DNA from: Promineifilum sp.
GTDB lineage: Bacteria; Chloroflexota; Anaerolineae; Promineifilales; Promineifilaceae
NCBI GenBank assembly: GCA_020634335.1
Contig: JACKBY010000006.1
Location: forward strand, 133,784 to 197,783
Reading direction: 5' to 3'
DNA: 64,000 nucleotides
In this document: positions 35,279 to 44,491 of the stretch, piece after piece
How the letters are laid out: every line of letters begins with the position of its first letter
How positions within the stretch are numbered: the first letter of the stretch is position 1
Position numbers and translations under genes: made by a program
Notes under the pieces: model-generated
What the model was told of the DNA's origin: nothing
Seen by the model: the letters and a program-made list of their open reading frames with translations, nothing else
Database searches by the model: none

Positions 35279-36127
35279 ATGATGAGAGCAGAAGCAATGC
35301 ACGATGACGTTGTGTGGGCAAATGATCGGCCGGACATACCGCAAACGCGACCGGTCGACGTCGCGCCCGATTTCGCAGTGGGCGGCCCGGATGTCGTTCT
35401 GATGGCCGGACCGTGCTCCGTGGAAACCTACGAGCAAACACGGTTGGTCGCCCAGGAGATAGCCCGACTTGGCGGGCGTGTACTGCGCGGTGGTGCCTTC
35501 AAGCCGCGCACGTCGCCCTATTCCTTTCAGGGGTTGGGTGTTGAAGGCCTGCAGATATTGCGCGCCGTGGCCGACGAATTTGGGCTGCTGACGGTGACAG
35601 AAGCGCTGGGAGTGGAGCAGTTGTCTGCGGTGGCCGAATACAGCGACATCATCCAGATCGGCAGCCGCAATATGCAGCATTATCCGCTGCTGTGGGCCGT
35701 GGGCGAGTTGGCCAAGCCCGTGCTGTTAAAGCGCGGCTTCATGGCCACGATTGATGAGTGGCTCAAGGCGGCTGATCACGTGGCCAGCCGGGGCAATAAG
35801 CGCATCATCCTGTGCGAGAGAGGCATCCGCACGTTCGAGACCGCAACACGCAATACCCTCGACGTAAACGCCATCGCTGTGGTCAAACAAACCACCCCTT
35901 TTCCCATTGTAGCCGATCCCAGCCACGGCACGGGGCGCGCCGATCTGGTGCTGGCCGCTGCGCGGGCGGCCGTGGCCGCTGGGGCCGACGGCTTGCTGGT
36001 TGAGTTCCACCATAATCCCGTCGAGGCCTTGTCCGACGCCGAGCAGGCCTTGCCTTTGGCCTCCTTGCCGCGCTTCCAATCCGAAGTCGCCGCCATCACG
36101 CGGGCCATGGGCCGCCACCTGATCTAA
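35279..36127 (+). CDS. aroF: 3-deoxy-7-phosphoheptulonate synthase (DAHP synthase)
   Basis: This 282-residue type I-beta DAHP synthase (AroA(Q)/KDOPS-like branch) condenses PEP and erythrose-4-phosphate, the first step toward chorismate. Motifs are LMAGPCSVET, GGAFKPRTSPYSFQG, DIIQIGSRNMQHYPLL, RGFMATIDEW and IVADPSHGTGRADLV, with metal-binding Cys, His, Glu and Asp in place. There is no regulatory ACT or ferredoxin-like domain at the N-terminus, only about 35 residues. By making chorismate precursor it supplies the adjacent men genes and trpF. Confidence 0.93.
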   Translation: MMRAEAMHDDVVWANDRPDIPQTRPVDVAPDFAVGGPDVVLMAGPCSVETYEQTRLVAQEIARLGGRVLRGGAFKPRTSPYSFQGLGVEGLQILRAVADEFGLLTVTEALGVEQLSAVAEYSDIIQIGSRNMQHYPLLWAVGELAKPVLLKRGFMATIDEWLKAADHVASRGNKRIILCERGIRTFETATRNTLDVNAIAVVKQTTPFPIVADPSHGTGRADLVLAAARAAVAAGADGLLVEFHHNPVEALSDAEQALPLASLPRFQSEVAAITRAMGRHLI

Positions 36128-36183
36128 TTTTACCGAGTTCACCGCGGGCCATAGACCCGACCACAAAACAGGAAGTGTTTCAC

Positions 36184-37050
36184 ATGAAAGATAAAATTTG
36201 TATGGTAACCGGTGCCAATGCCGGCATAGGCAAAGAAACCGCCCTGGAACTGGCGCGGCTAGGCGCGATGGTCATTTTGGTATCGCGCAGCCACGAGAAA
36301 GGCGAGGCGGCCCGCCAGGAAATCATCAAGGCCACGGGGAATTCACAAGTCGAACTTCTGCTGGCGGATTTATCATCACAAGTCTCCATCCGATCCATGG
36401 TCGAGGGGTTTAACGCCAAATTCGACCACCTGGACGTGCTGGTCAACAACGCCGGAGTGTATCTCTCCGAACGACAGGAGTCGGTGGATGGCCTGGAGAT
36501 GACGTTCGCCACCAACCACCTGGGCTACTATCTGACCACACTCCTGTTATGGGATAAACTGGTTGCCGGTGCACCGTCGCGCGTCGTCAACGTGTCATCG
36601 GATGCTCACCGCGGCGCGAAGCTCGACTTCGACGACTTGCAGAACCAGAAGAATTATCAGGGATTTCGGGTCTACTCCCAGTCAAAGCTAGCCAATATCC
36701 TCTTTACCTATGAGCTTGACCGGCGACGCAACGGCGCGGATGTGACCATCAATGCCCTGCATCCGGGTTTCATCGCCAGCAACTTTGGCCGCAACAACAA
36801 GGGTCTCGTGGGTTTTGCCATGAAGCATATCGTTCCCTGGTTCGCCCGTTCGACGGTCCAGGGGGCCAAGACCTCCATCTATCTCGCCACATCGGCCGAT
36901 GTGGCCGGCCATAGCGGCGAATATTACGTTGACTGTAAACCCGTTCGTTCGTCCGGCGAGAGCTATGATCAGGCGGTGGCGGCGCGCTTGTGGGCCGAAA
37001 GCGAAACTCTGACCCGGATAGCCATGCCGGCAGCACTTGCCCAATCGTGA
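36184..37050 (+). CDS. Short-chain dehydrogenase/reductase (retinol dehydrogenase-like)
   Basis: This 288-residue SDR has the classical TGANAGIGKETALELARLGA cofactor motif at the N-terminus, VNNAGVY, the catalytic Ser in NVSSDAH and YSQSKLAN (YxxxK with Tyr and Lys). The arrangement matches the RDH11-14/WWOX-like branch that uses NADP(H). AGGAAG lies 8 nt before ATG 36184, which is preferred over GTG 36175. The substrate is unknown. The gene is followed 45 bp later by the PEBP gene. Confidence 0.88.
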   Translation: MKDKICMVTGANAGIGKETALELARLGAMVILVSRSHEKGEAARQEIIKATGNSQVELLLADLSSQVSIRSMVEGFNAKFDHLDVLVNNAGVYLSERQESVDGLEMTFATNHLGYYLTTLLLWDKLVAGAPSRVVNVSSDAHRGAKLDFDDLQNQKNYQGFRVYSQSKLANILFTYELDRRRNGADVTINALHPGFIASNFGRNNKGLVGFAMKHIVPWFARSTVQGAKTSIYLATSADVAGHSGEYYVDCKPVRSSGESYDQAVAARLWAESETLTRIAMPAALAQS

Positions 37051-37095
37051 AGATATGAGGAAAATGAATTAACACGAGCAACACAGGAGGCAGAA

Positions 37096-37722
37096 ATGAA
37101 ACTCACGGTCCTGTCATTCGATAACGGAGGTCCTATCCCGGCCGATTTTGCCATGGGCGTGCCCACGGAATCCGGTGAGGCGACGTTTGGGCCAAACCGC
37201 AGCCCCCACCTGCAATGGTCGGACGAACCGGCCGGCACCCAATCATTTGCCCTCATCTGCACCGACACAGATGCGCCGTCGCGGCGAGACGATGCCAACC
37301 AACCGGGTCGGACCGTGCCCTATGATTTGCCCCGGGCAGATTTCTACCACTGGGTTCTGGTGGATATTCCCGCCGACGTGCACGAACTGCCGGCCGGTTG
37401 TGACTGCGAAGGCGTTACGCCGCGCGGCAAAGAAGTGGGAAAAACGCCGTATGGCATTCGCGGTATCAATAGCTACACGAGCTGGTTCGCCGGCGATGAC
37501 AGTATGGAGGGAGACTATGGCGGCTACGACGGGCCATTTCCCCCGTGGAACGACGAGCGCGTCCATCACTACCACTTCACTCTCTACGCGCTGGATACCA
37601 ACTCCCTGAGGCTTCAAGGAAAGTTTGACGGCGCTGACGCCCTGCTGGCGATGCGCGACCATGTGCTGGATACGGCCGAATGGGTCGGCACGTATGCCAT
37701 CTATGCGGAAGCTCTGCCTTAG
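37096..37722 (+). CDS. YbhB/YbcL-type phosphatidylethanolamine-binding-like protein
   Basis: This 208-residue PEBP (Raf-kinase-inhibitor-like) protein has the conserved SPHLQWSDEPAGTQSFALI, DTDAPS and FYHWVLVDIP segments plus HHYHFTLYALD at the ligand-binding site. There is no signal peptide, so it is probably cytosolic. AGGAGG lies upstream of the ATG. Members bind anionic ligands, but the bacterial role is poorly defined. There is a 135-bp gap to the antiporter gene. Confidence 0.88.
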   Translation: MKLTVLSFDNGGPIPADFAMGVPTESGEATFGPNRSPHLQWSDEPAGTQSFALICTDTDAPSRRDDANQPGRTVPYDLPRADFYHWVLVDIPADVHELPAGCDCEGVTPRGKEVGKTPYGIRGINSYTSWFAGDDSMEGDYGGYDGPFPPWNDERVHHYHFTLYALDTNSLRLQGKFDGADALLAMRDHVLDTAEWVGTYAIYAEALP

Positions 37723-37857
37723 GTGAAAAGAGGTCATCAAGTTCGTATAGTTCGTAATAAGTGACTTCAGTTGCGGTTTCAGAGATGGCGCTGAAGCGCC
37801 GGACGACGACCAAAATTCTTTCTTGTAAGGTTACAAAACAAATAGGGATATTTTCAT

Positions 37858-39654
37858 TTGACTGAACCACTAGTCCAACTGGCCGCCATCGCCGTATTCG
37901 GGATGGGCGCGCAATGGCTGGCATGGCGATTGCGCTTGCCTTCTATCCTGCTATTACTCCTGTCAGGTTTCTTACTCGGCCCGGTATTCGGCGTCATTGA
38001 TCCCGATCATCTGTTCGGCGAAACCTTGTTCCCCCTCGTATCCATGGCCGTCGGCCTCATCCTGTTTGAAGGTGGGCTGACCCTCAAGATTAAGGAGCTG
38101 CCGGCCAACGGCCGGGTGATTTTTCGACTGATCAGCATTGGATCTATCGCCACCTGGGTAATCGCTGCCTCTGGCGCGCGATACATTCTGGGGTTCGAGT
38201 GGCCGATTGCCGTTTTGGCCGGAGCGATTCTGATCGTTACCGGGCCAACCGTCGTCAGTCCTTTGTTGCGACAAATCAGGCCCCAGGGCAGGGCTGGAAC
38301 CATCCTGAAATGGGAGGGCATCCTTATTGACCCGGTCGGGGCTGTGCTGGCGGTACTGGTCTTTGAGGTAATCCGCCTGGGTGGCGTCGACAGCGTCCCC
38401 AGCTACTTGCTTTTGGGCATCGTGCAGAGCCTCTTGGTTGGCATAGTCTTCGGGTTGGCGGGGGCAGGGTTGCTGGTCGCCTTGCTGAAGCGTTACCTGA
38501 TACCCGATCATCTGCAAAACGGCGTCACGCTGTTGATGATCGTGGGGCTGTTCGTCTTGTCGGATCAATTGGCTCCGGAGGGCGGCCTGTTGACGGTGAC
38601 GATCATGGGCATCGCCATGGCAAATCAACCCTGGGTTCCCATTCGCCACATTCTGGAATTTAAGGAAAATTTGCAGGTTCTGCTCATAGGCTTTCTGTTT
38701 ATTTTGCTGGCCGGACGGGTCGATCTGGCCAATCTGTCTGCCTTAGGCTGGAACGCGGGGCTATTCATCGTCCTGCTCATCGTGGTGGCCCGTCCACTAG
38801 GGGTTATCCTATCCACGTTGGGATCGTCGTTGTCGTGGAATGAACGCCTCTTCCTGACCTGGATGGCCCCGCGCGGTATCGTGGCCGCCGCCATTGTCTC
38901 GATCTTCTCGTTTGAACTGGAAGAACTGGGCTACGCTGAGAGCGGAGCGCTGTCGGCAACCGTCTTGTTGGTGATCGTGGGCACGGTCGCTTTCTACGGA
39001 CTGACAGCCGGCCTGGCCGCGCGCCGGCTGGGGCTGGCCGAGCAAGATCCCCAAGGTGTGCTCATCGTCGGCGCGCACCCGCTGGCACGGGCCTTTGCCA
39101 AGGAGTTGGGTCGATTTAACATTCGCTCCCTGTTGCTCGACAATAATTTCAGCCAAGTATCGGAGAGCCGTCTGGACGGCGTCGACGCTTACTATGGCAA
39201 CGCACTGTCGGAAGAGACATTGAGTGAGCTGGATTTGGGTGGCATCGGACGAATGCTGGCCCTGACCAGCAATGATGACATCAATGCCCTCGCTGTCCTG
39301 CACTTCCCCGATATTTTCGGCCGCTCTCAGGTCTATCAACTGCCTTCCTCCCGGCGCGACGGCCACGCTGCCCCGCCCCACTTGCGCGGCCGTTCGCTCT
39401 TTGGGCCGGAAATGACATATGAAAATCTCGATTCGCTCGTGAAAGCCGGCTCGGTGGTCAAATCCACGCCCCTTAGCAGTTCTTTCACTTATGCCGATTA
39501 TCTGGAGCATTACGACAACCGGGCCGTGCCGTTGGGGCTCATCACCAGCGATTCCAAACTGATCCTCTTCACCGATGACATTCGTCCGTCTCCCAAGGCG
39601 GGTCAGACTATCATTAGTCTCATTCCACCTGATGTAACGAATGGTCAAGGTTAA
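37858..39654 (+). CDS. CPA1-type Na+/H+ antiporter with C-terminal TrkA-N-like domain
   Basis: This 598-residue membrane protein has about 12 helices in residues 1-390, including LFEGGLTLKIKEL and FLTWMAPRGIVAAAI, typical of NhaP/KefB-like cation/proton antiporters. A cytosolic Rossmann-type regulatory domain (GVLIVGAHPLARAFAKELG, about 398-470) and a further C-terminal region follow. The start is TTG 37858 with AGGGATA upstream. It probably exchanges Na+ or K+ for protons under NAD or nucleotide control. Its last 14 bp overlap the trpF start. Confidence 0.85.
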   Translation: MTEPLVQLAAIAVFGMGAQWLAWRLRLPSILLLLLSGFLLGPVFGVIDPDHLFGETLFPLVSMAVGLILFEGGLTLKIKELPANGRVIFRLISIGSIATWVIAASGARYILGFEWPIAVLAGAILIVTGPTVVSPLLRQIRPQGRAGTILKWEGILIDPVGAVLAVLVFEVIRLGGVDSVPSYLLLGIVQSLLVGIVFGLAGAGLLVALLKRYLIPDHLQNGVTLLMIVGLFVLSDQLAPEGGLLTVTIMGIAMANQPWVPIRHILEFKENLQVLLIGFLFILLAGRVDLANLSALGWNAGLFIVLLIVVARPLGVILSTLGSSLSWNERLFLTWMAPRGIVAAAIVSIFSFELEELGYAESGALSATVLLVIVGTVAFYGLTAGLAARRLGLAEQDPQGVLIVGAHPLARAFAKELGRFNIRSLLLDNNFSQVSESRLDGVDAYYGNALSEETLSELDLGGIGRMLALTSNDDINALAVLHFPDIFGRSQVYQLPSSRRDGHAAPPHLRGRSLFGPEMTYENLDSLVKAGSVVKSTPLSSSFTYADYLEHYDNRAVPLGLITSDSKLILFTDDIRPSPKAGQTIISLIPPDVTNGQG

Positions 39655-40327
39655 GATTTGCGGTCTCACTCGCGTTGAGGATGCCCTCTTCGCTTTGCAC
39701 GCCGGCGCAGACTACCTTGGATTTATTCTGTATCCGCCGAGTCCCCGAGCTGTGAACCCTGATCAGGCGGCGATGCTCGTGAGGGAAATTCGCCGCAAAC
39801 TGGCAGCCGTCACGGAACCATCGACTCAGCCTTCGCTGGTCGGTGTTTTTGTCAATCAGGAGGCCGGGGACACGGCCGACTTACTTGACTATTGCGGATT
39901 GGATCTGGCGCAATTGAGCGGCGATGAACCAGCAAACCAGATCGTCGATCCCGCATCTCCCCTGTTTGGTCGCGCCTATAAAGCGCTGCGCCCCCGAAAT
40001 CTGGCTACGGCCGACGAACTTATCCACCGCTACACGAACTTTCGGAACCAATCGCCCGAGCGTTATCCCCGAGTATTGATGGATACTCCCCACGGCACAC
40101 TTTATGGCGGCACGGGCCAACCCGGCGATTGGCATCTGGCGGCCGATGTGGCTGCGCGGACGCCAGGCCTAATGCTGGCCGGCGGCCTCACGCCGGACAA
40201 CGTAGCGGAAGCAATCCGCGCCGTCCGTCCGTTCGCGGTTGACGTTGCCGGGGGCGTCGAAAGCCAGCCGGGCATTAAAGACCTTGCCCGTGTCGAGATG
40301 TTTATCCATAATGTGAAGGTCGCCTGA
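39641..40327 (+). CDS. trpF: Phosphoribosylanthranilate isomerase
   Basis: This 228-residue TIM-barrel enzyme catalyses the Amadori rearrangement in tryptophan synthesis. It has the KICGLTRVEDALFA N-terminus with catalytic Cys, GADYLGFILYPPSPR, the catalytic Asp in VLMDTPHGTLYGGTG, LAGGLTPDNVAEAI and DVAGGVESQPGIKD. It stands alone without other trp genes, overlapping the antiporter stop by 14 bp and followed by a Nudix gene after 10 bp. It is slightly longer than usual because of an insertion around residues 110-145. Confidence 0.92.
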   Translation: MVKVKICGLTRVEDALFALHAGADYLGFILYPPSPRAVNPDQAAMLVREIRRKLAAVTEPSTQPSLVGVFVNQEAGDTADLLDYCGLDLAQLSGDEPANQIVDPASPLFGRAYKALRPRNLATADELIHRYTNFRNQSPERYPRVLMDTPHGTLYGGTGQPGDWHLAADVAARTPGLMLAGGLTPDNVAEAIRAVRPFAVDVAGGVESQPGIKDLARVEMFIHNVKVA

Positions 40328-40337
40328 CAACCTGCCC

Positions 40338-40901
40338 ATGACCATCGAGTTAAACCCCTTTAAGACGCTCTCAAGCCGCATCGCCTGGTCGTGTCCCTGG
40401 TACCAGGTGCGGCAGGACGAGATCGTGACACCCGACGGCCGGGCCGCCGTCTATAACGTCATCGAAAAGCCGCCCGCCGTCTGGATCGTCCCCATTACCA
40501 CACAGGGACAACTGGCGATGGTCCATCAGTTTCGCTACACCGTTGGTGAATGGTGTCTGGAAGTTCCGGCGGGCAGTGTCAAGCCGGGTCAGACCATCGA
40601 GGAAGCCGCCCGTGATGAGCTGCGAGAAGAAGTTGGGGGAACGGCTGCCTCACTCGAGTACATGGGTCGCTTTTATCTCGCCAATGGAATTTGCAACGAA
40701 GTGGGGCACATTTTCCTGGCCGCCGGCGTCGTCCTCGGCAATTCCGACCACGAAGCAGCTGAAGTGATGAGCATTGCCCTGAAATCACCCGACGAAGCAA
40801 TCCACATGGCGCGGACAGGAAAGATCAGTGATGGCCCATCTGCCCTGGCCCTTTTGCTGTGTGCCGACATGCTGGCCGCTCTCAAGCCAGATGAGTCTTG
40901 A
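40338..40901 (+). CDS. Nudix hydrolase (ADP-ribose pyrophosphatase-like)
   Basis: This 187-residue protein has a clear Nudix box (GSVKPGQTIEEAARDELREE then VGG) and the preceding LEVPAGS, typical of the ADP-ribose pyrophosphatase/NudF subgroup. It should hydrolyse a nucleoside diphosphate-linked substrate with Mg2+. No strong Shine-Dalgarno sequence is seen. Its last 20 bp overlap the end of uvrC on the opposite strand. Confidence 0.88.
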   Translation: MTIELNPFKTLSSRIAWSCPWYQVRQDEIVTPDGRAAVYNVIEKPPAVWIVPITTQGQLAMVHQFRYTVGEWCLEVPAGSVKPGQTIEEAARDELREEVGGTAASLEYMGRFYLANGICNEVGHIFLAAGVVLGNSDHEAAEVMSIALKSPDEAIHMARTGKISDGPSALALLLCADMLAALKPDES

Positions 40902-42759
40902 TATCCTCGGCCACGTCGAAGGGAATGCCGGGCACGGCGGCGATTTCATCGACTGATGCCTGACGCAAGCCTTCCAGCGAACCGAAGCGCATGAGCAGCA
41001 CTTGGCGGCGTTTGGGGCCGACACCTGGTATGCTGTCCAGAATCGAGGCCACCCCCACTTTGCTGCGCTGCTTGCGATGGCCCTCGTTGGCGAAGCGATG
41101 GGCTTCGTCGCGCACCCGCTGAACCAGATAGAGCGCTTCGGAACGGCGCGGCAGAACAACAGACAACGGCCGATCCGGCAAGAACAGTTCCTCTTCCTGC
41201 TTAGCCAGCGCGGCAATCGGCACCTCCGCCTCCAGATCGAAGGCTCGCAAGACCTCCAGCCCCACGGCCAATTGTCCCTTGCCGCCGTCGATGAGCAGCA
41301 GATCGGGCAGGATTGCCCACGCCGTCGGCCGATCCGAACGCGCCTTAATCTGGTTGGGGTCGTGCAGCTCGCCGGCCAATGTGTCCCGATAGCGCTGGAA
41401 CCGCCTGGTCAATACTTCGCGCATGGCGCCGTAGTCGTCGTTGCCGACCGTGTGCACGTTGAAACGGCGATAATCGCTTTTGTGGGGCGCTCCCTGCACA
41501 AATACCACCATAGAGCCGACCGTCTGTGCCCCCTGAGTATGGCTGATGTCATAGCATTCGATGCGCGCCGGCGGGGCGGGCAGCTTCATGGCGTTCTGCA
41601 ACTCGGTAATAGCCAGCACGTGCTTGGATCGATCGGCCGCCCACTGCTGGCGCAGCGTCGCCAGCGTGTCGTGGGCATTCTCCGCCGCCATCTGCACCAG
41701 CTCACGTTTCTTGCCGCGTCGCGGCACCTGAATGGTCACTTTGGTATTTCGCTTCCGCCGCAGCCACTCCTCGATGATGCGGGATTCTGCCAGCTCGTTG
41801 GGCAGCAGTACTTCCCGCGGGATATAAGCGGCGTCATCGTAGAATTGGGTCACGAACTCCTGTAGCACTTCGTGATCACTTTCGCCTTCGGTGTTGTCCA
41901 GCATGAAGTATTCACGGCCGATTAATTTCCCGTGACGGATAAAAAATATCTGCACACAGGCATCGCCCTCCTCGCGGGCAAAGGCGATGACATCCTGATC
42001 GGTGTCGGTGGAACCGATTACTTTTTGGCGCGCGGTAATACGCTCAATAGCCTTGAGCTGATCACGATAGTCGGCGGCTTTCTCAAATTGAAGATCGGCC
42101 GCGGCAACGGCCATCTTGTCCTCGATCCCGCGGATGATGTGGTCCGATTTGCCGTCCAGGAAGTCCATAAGTTGGCGAATCGTGGCACGGTACTCTTCCT
42201 GATTGACGGCTCCGATGCACGGTGCATTACACAATTTAATGTCGTAGTAGAGACAGGCCCGCTCATCCTGCCCGGTGATCACACGGTCGCAAGTGAGATA
42301 GGGGAAAATCTTGCGCAACAGATCCAACGTTTGCTGCACAGCCCAGGCCGACGTATAAGGCCCGAAATAGCGCGAGCCATCCCGAACCATGCGGCGCGTT
42401 ACCGTGACCTTGGGGAAGGCGTCGGCCCAATGAACCTTGATGTATGGATAGCGTTTGTCGTCTTTCAAGCGCACGTTGAACTGGGGTTTGTGCTGCTTGA
42501 TCAGCGTCATCTCCAGCAGCAGCGCCTCCAGTTCCGACTCAGTGGTGATCACTTCAATATCGGCTATCTGCCGCCGCAAGCGTTGCGTCTTGATCGAATC
42601 GACATTGGTGTGGAAATACGACCTGACCCGATTGCGCAGATTAATCGCTTTGCCGACGTAGAGCACATTACCCGCCGCGTCCTTGTGCAAATAGACGCCG
42701 GGCTTTGTCGGCAGAGTCTTCAACAGTTCAGTAATGCGGTCGCTTGGCTTGTAGGTCAT
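40882..42759 (-). CDS. uvrC: Excinuclease ABC subunit C
   Basis: This 625-residue nuclease makes the dual incisions of nucleotide excision repair. The N-terminal GIY-YIG domain starts TKPGVYLHKDAAGNVLYVGKA. A CxxxC-like iron-sulfur region (CDRVITGQDERACLYYDIKLCNAPCIG, with Cys residues spaced over it) and a UVR domain follow. The C-terminal RNase H-like nuclease has ECYDISHTQGAQTVGSMVVF and DGGKGQL, and a helix-hairpin-helix pair (GVGPKRRQVLL) ends it. ATG 42759 lies 8 nt past the T-run of a terminator-like hairpin, so the hairpin may also shape the uvrC leader. Confidence 0.96.
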   Translation of the reverse strand: MTYKPSDRITELLKTLPTKPGVYLHKDAAGNVLYVGKAINLRNRVRSYFHTNVDSIKTQRLRRQIADIEVITTESELEALLLEMTLIKQHKPQFNVRLKDDKRYPYIKVHWADAFPKVTVTRRMVRDGSRYFGPYTSAWAVQQTLDLLRKIFPYLTCDRVITGQDERACLYYDIKLCNAPCIGAVNQEEYRATIRQLMDFLDGKSDHIIRGIEDKMAVAAADLQFEKAADYRDQLKAIERITARQKVIGSTDTDQDVIAFAREEGDACVQIFFIRHGKLIGREYFMLDNTEGESDHEVLQEFVTQFYDDAAYIPREVLLPNELAESRIIEEWLRRKRNTKVTIQVPRRGKKRELVQMAAENAHDTLATLRQQWAADRSKHVLAITELQNAMKLPAPPARIECYDISHTQGAQTVGSMVVFVQGAPHKSDYRRFNVHTVGNDDYGAMREVLTRRFQRYRDTLAGELHDPNQIKARSDRPTAWAILPDLLLIDGGKGQLAVGLEVLRAFDLEAEVPIAALAKQEEELFLPDRPLSVVLPRRSEALYLVQRVRDEAHRFANEGHRKQRSKVGVASILDSIPGVGPKRRQVLLMRFGSLEGLRQASVDEIAAVPGIPFDVAEDIKTHLA

Positions 42760-42767
42760 GATTCGCT

Positions 42768-42810
42768 AAAAAACTATCGTCAACGACTCATATACACAGC
42801 GTTGACGATA
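42768..42810 (-). terminator. Intrinsic terminator after the tandem Usp gene
   Basis: TATCGTCAACG (42775-42785) and CGTTGACGATA (42800-42810) form a perfect 11-bp stem with a 14-nt loop. On the minus strand it is followed by G and six T residues (42773-42768). It ends the CBS-Usp operon just before uvrC. Confidence 0.8.
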
Positions 42811-42907
42811 ATTTTAGCACAAGTATTCGGTTTTATCCGAGCATCAACAGCTTTTGCGGCCGTTCCTCCGGAGGATACATTTATCCGCCCAGAAATTTGG
42901 GCAGCTA

Positions 42908-43837
42908 TCACTCCTGTTCCCGCATGATCAACGTGGCGCAATCAGCCCCCCGCAGGACCTTCTCAGCCACACTGCCGTGGAGCCAGCGGCCAATCCCGGA
43001 ACGGCCATGGCTCGACATCACGATCAAGTCGATCTTGTGTTGCTCGGCATAGCTGATAATCGCGTCGGCTGTGTCACCGTTCGTATTTTGAACGTCGAAG
43101 AACAGGTGCTGGTTTTCATGGGCGTTATAGACTCGCTGCAGATACCCTTCAGCTTCCGCCCTTTCTTCGGCATCGGCCTTGCCCAATGCAGCCTCGATCT
43201 GTTCGCCGGCCGGCGACATTGATTCGGGCATCGGCTCCCGCCCGGAGACGATGCGCAGCATATAAACGTTCGAGTTAACCGCCTCAGCCAGCATCAGGGC
43301 CGGCTCCAGCGCGCGCTCCGCCAACTCCGACCCATCGAGCGGCACCAGGATGTTACGATTCTGGAACATGGCGACATCAACGTGGGCGCGGATGATCGCC
43401 GTGGCGCAGGGGGCATGGTGCATCACCTTTTCGGCCACGCTGCCGTAGACCCACCGGCTGCTGCCCGTGCGACCGTGGCTCGACATCACGATCAGATCGA
43501 CACCGTTCTCGGTCGCAAACTGAACAATAGCTTCGGCCGGAGAACCATTGATGATGTAGGTTTCGACGGCAATGGTGTCATCGGACAAGCCGGACGCGAC
43601 ATGGCCCAGATAGGCTTGGGCCTCGTCCGCACTCATGCGCGCCATTTCGTCGTAAAGGTAAGGATCGGCCGCCAGCAGCACCATGGGCGATACGGCCCGC
43701 AGCAGGATGAGGCGCGTGCGGTTTTCGCCCCCCGCTCGCTGAGCCATGGCCGACGCGATTTGTCTAGCCGGGGCCAATGCCTTTTCGGCCAGTTCGGAGC
43801 CATCCAACGGAACCAAAATTGAACGAAACGCTGCCAT
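42908..43837 (-). CDS. Tandem universal stress protein (two Usp domains)
   Basis: This 309-residue protein consists of two UspA domains. Each starts with ILVPLDGSELAE (residues ~5 and ~165) and each ends with an ATP-binding GRTG/GRSG-type motif: SSHGRTGSSRWVYGSVAEKV and SSHGRSGIGRWLHGSVAEKV. Intact G-x2-G-x9-G-S elements imply ATP binding. Tandem Usp proteins are typical members of DosR-type dormancy regulons in mycobacteria. GGAGGT lies before ATG 43837. It is cotranscribed with the CBS gene 21 bp upstream, under the divergent promoter that holds TGAC/GTCA site pair A. Confidence 0.92.
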   Translation of the reverse strand: MAAFRSILVPLDGSELAEKALAPARQIASAMAQRAGGENRTRLILLRAVSPMVLLAADPYLYDEMARMSADEAQAYLGHVASGLSDDTIAVETYIINGSPAEAIVQFATENGVDLIVMSSHGRTGSSRWVYGSVAEKVMHHAPCATAIIRAHVDVAMFQNRNILVPLDGSELAERALEPALMLAEAVNSNVYMLRIVSGREPMPESMSPAGEQIEAALGKADAEERAEAEGYLQRVYNAHENQHLFFDVQNTNGDTADAIISYAEQHKIDLIVMSSHGRSGIGRWLHGSVAEKVLRGADCATLIMREQE

Positions 43838-43858
43838 GTTACCTCCACGTTGTCGCTA

Positions 43859-44290
43859 TCAGTCGATTTGATCGATCGTCTCGGGATGCTGATTGGCGAA
43901 ATAGTTAAGAAAGTCAGTGACCGTAATAATACCCACTAATACCCCATCGTCGACAACCGGCAGCGCGCCAAATTTATAGATACTGAGCATGTTGGCCGCC
44001 TGATAGGCAGGTGTTTCCGGCGTGATGGTCAACGGATCCGGCGTCATGCAATCTTCGGCGGTGACACTATCCAGTATCTCCTCGTCTTGCCAGCGGCCGT
44101 GCAAGATTAGCGGGGAGTTCATGACCAGTCTTACGTCCCGGTCCGTGATAATCCCCACCAATTTGCCCTCGACGAGCACGGGCAACTGCCGGCAGGCCTG
44201 CGTTTTCATCAATTCGATAACCTGACGCAGCGTCGAACGAGGCGAAACCGCATTGGGTATGACGGTCATTAAATCATTTACGGTCAACAT
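43859..44290 (-). CDS. CBS-domain pair protein
   Basis: This 143-residue protein is essentially two CBS domains (residues ~7-62 and ~77-135), with ISRSTLRQV-type helices, LVGIITDRDVRLV and LVGIITVTDFLNYF at the ends of the repeats. It probably binds adenine nucleotides or another small ligand as a regulatory sensor. GAGAGGAGCT lies upstream of ATG 44290. It heads the minus-strand CBS-Usp operon. In Mycobacterium tuberculosis a similar stand-alone CBS protein (Hrp1) belongs to the DosR regulon, which matches the regulatory sites here. Confidence 0.9.
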   Translation of the reverse strand: MLTVNDLMTVIPNAVSPRSTLRQVIELMKTQACRQLPVLVEGKLVGIITDRDVRLVMNSPLILHGRWQDEEILDSVTAEDCMTPDPLTITPETPAYQAANMLSIYKFGALPVVDDGVLVGIITVTDFLNYFANQHPETIDQID

Positions 44291-44341
44291 AGCTCCTCTC
44301 CCGGCCTAATAATCCCAGCATCAATGGGGACCTGTTTTCAG

Positions 44342-44403
44342 TTTATATCATTTCGCCCGGCCGGTGAATGGCGAATGTCACCTCGAAGAGATGACATTCA
44401 TCG
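44342..44403 (-). promoter_or_regulatory. Paired TGAC/GTCA elements (site A) with -10 toward CBS-Usp operon
   Basis: The elements are TGGCGAATGTCA (44369-44380) and TGACATTCATCG (44392-44403), offset by 23 bp. They also form an 8-bp inverted repeat, GAATGTCA/TGACATTC. On the minus strand TATAAA (44347-44342) lies 21 bp past the first element, so the -35 position touches it. The region is divergent between CBS and DsbA-like genes. TCGGGACTTT (44401-44410) also matches one half of the mycobacterial DosR consensus. Confidence 0.6.
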
Positions 44404-44491
44404 GGACTTTTCGGTTGCTGAGAAGGTTTGCCAGTTCCAGCGGGGAAAGATACACTCACCTCCAATACCTTATTCTAGTTCAGGGAGTTAT

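Noticed and set aside
37787..37800. GGCGCTGAAGCGCC hairpin upstream of the antiporter gene
   Set aside because: The loop is only 2 nt and there is no U-run; it may be chance in GC-rich DNA.
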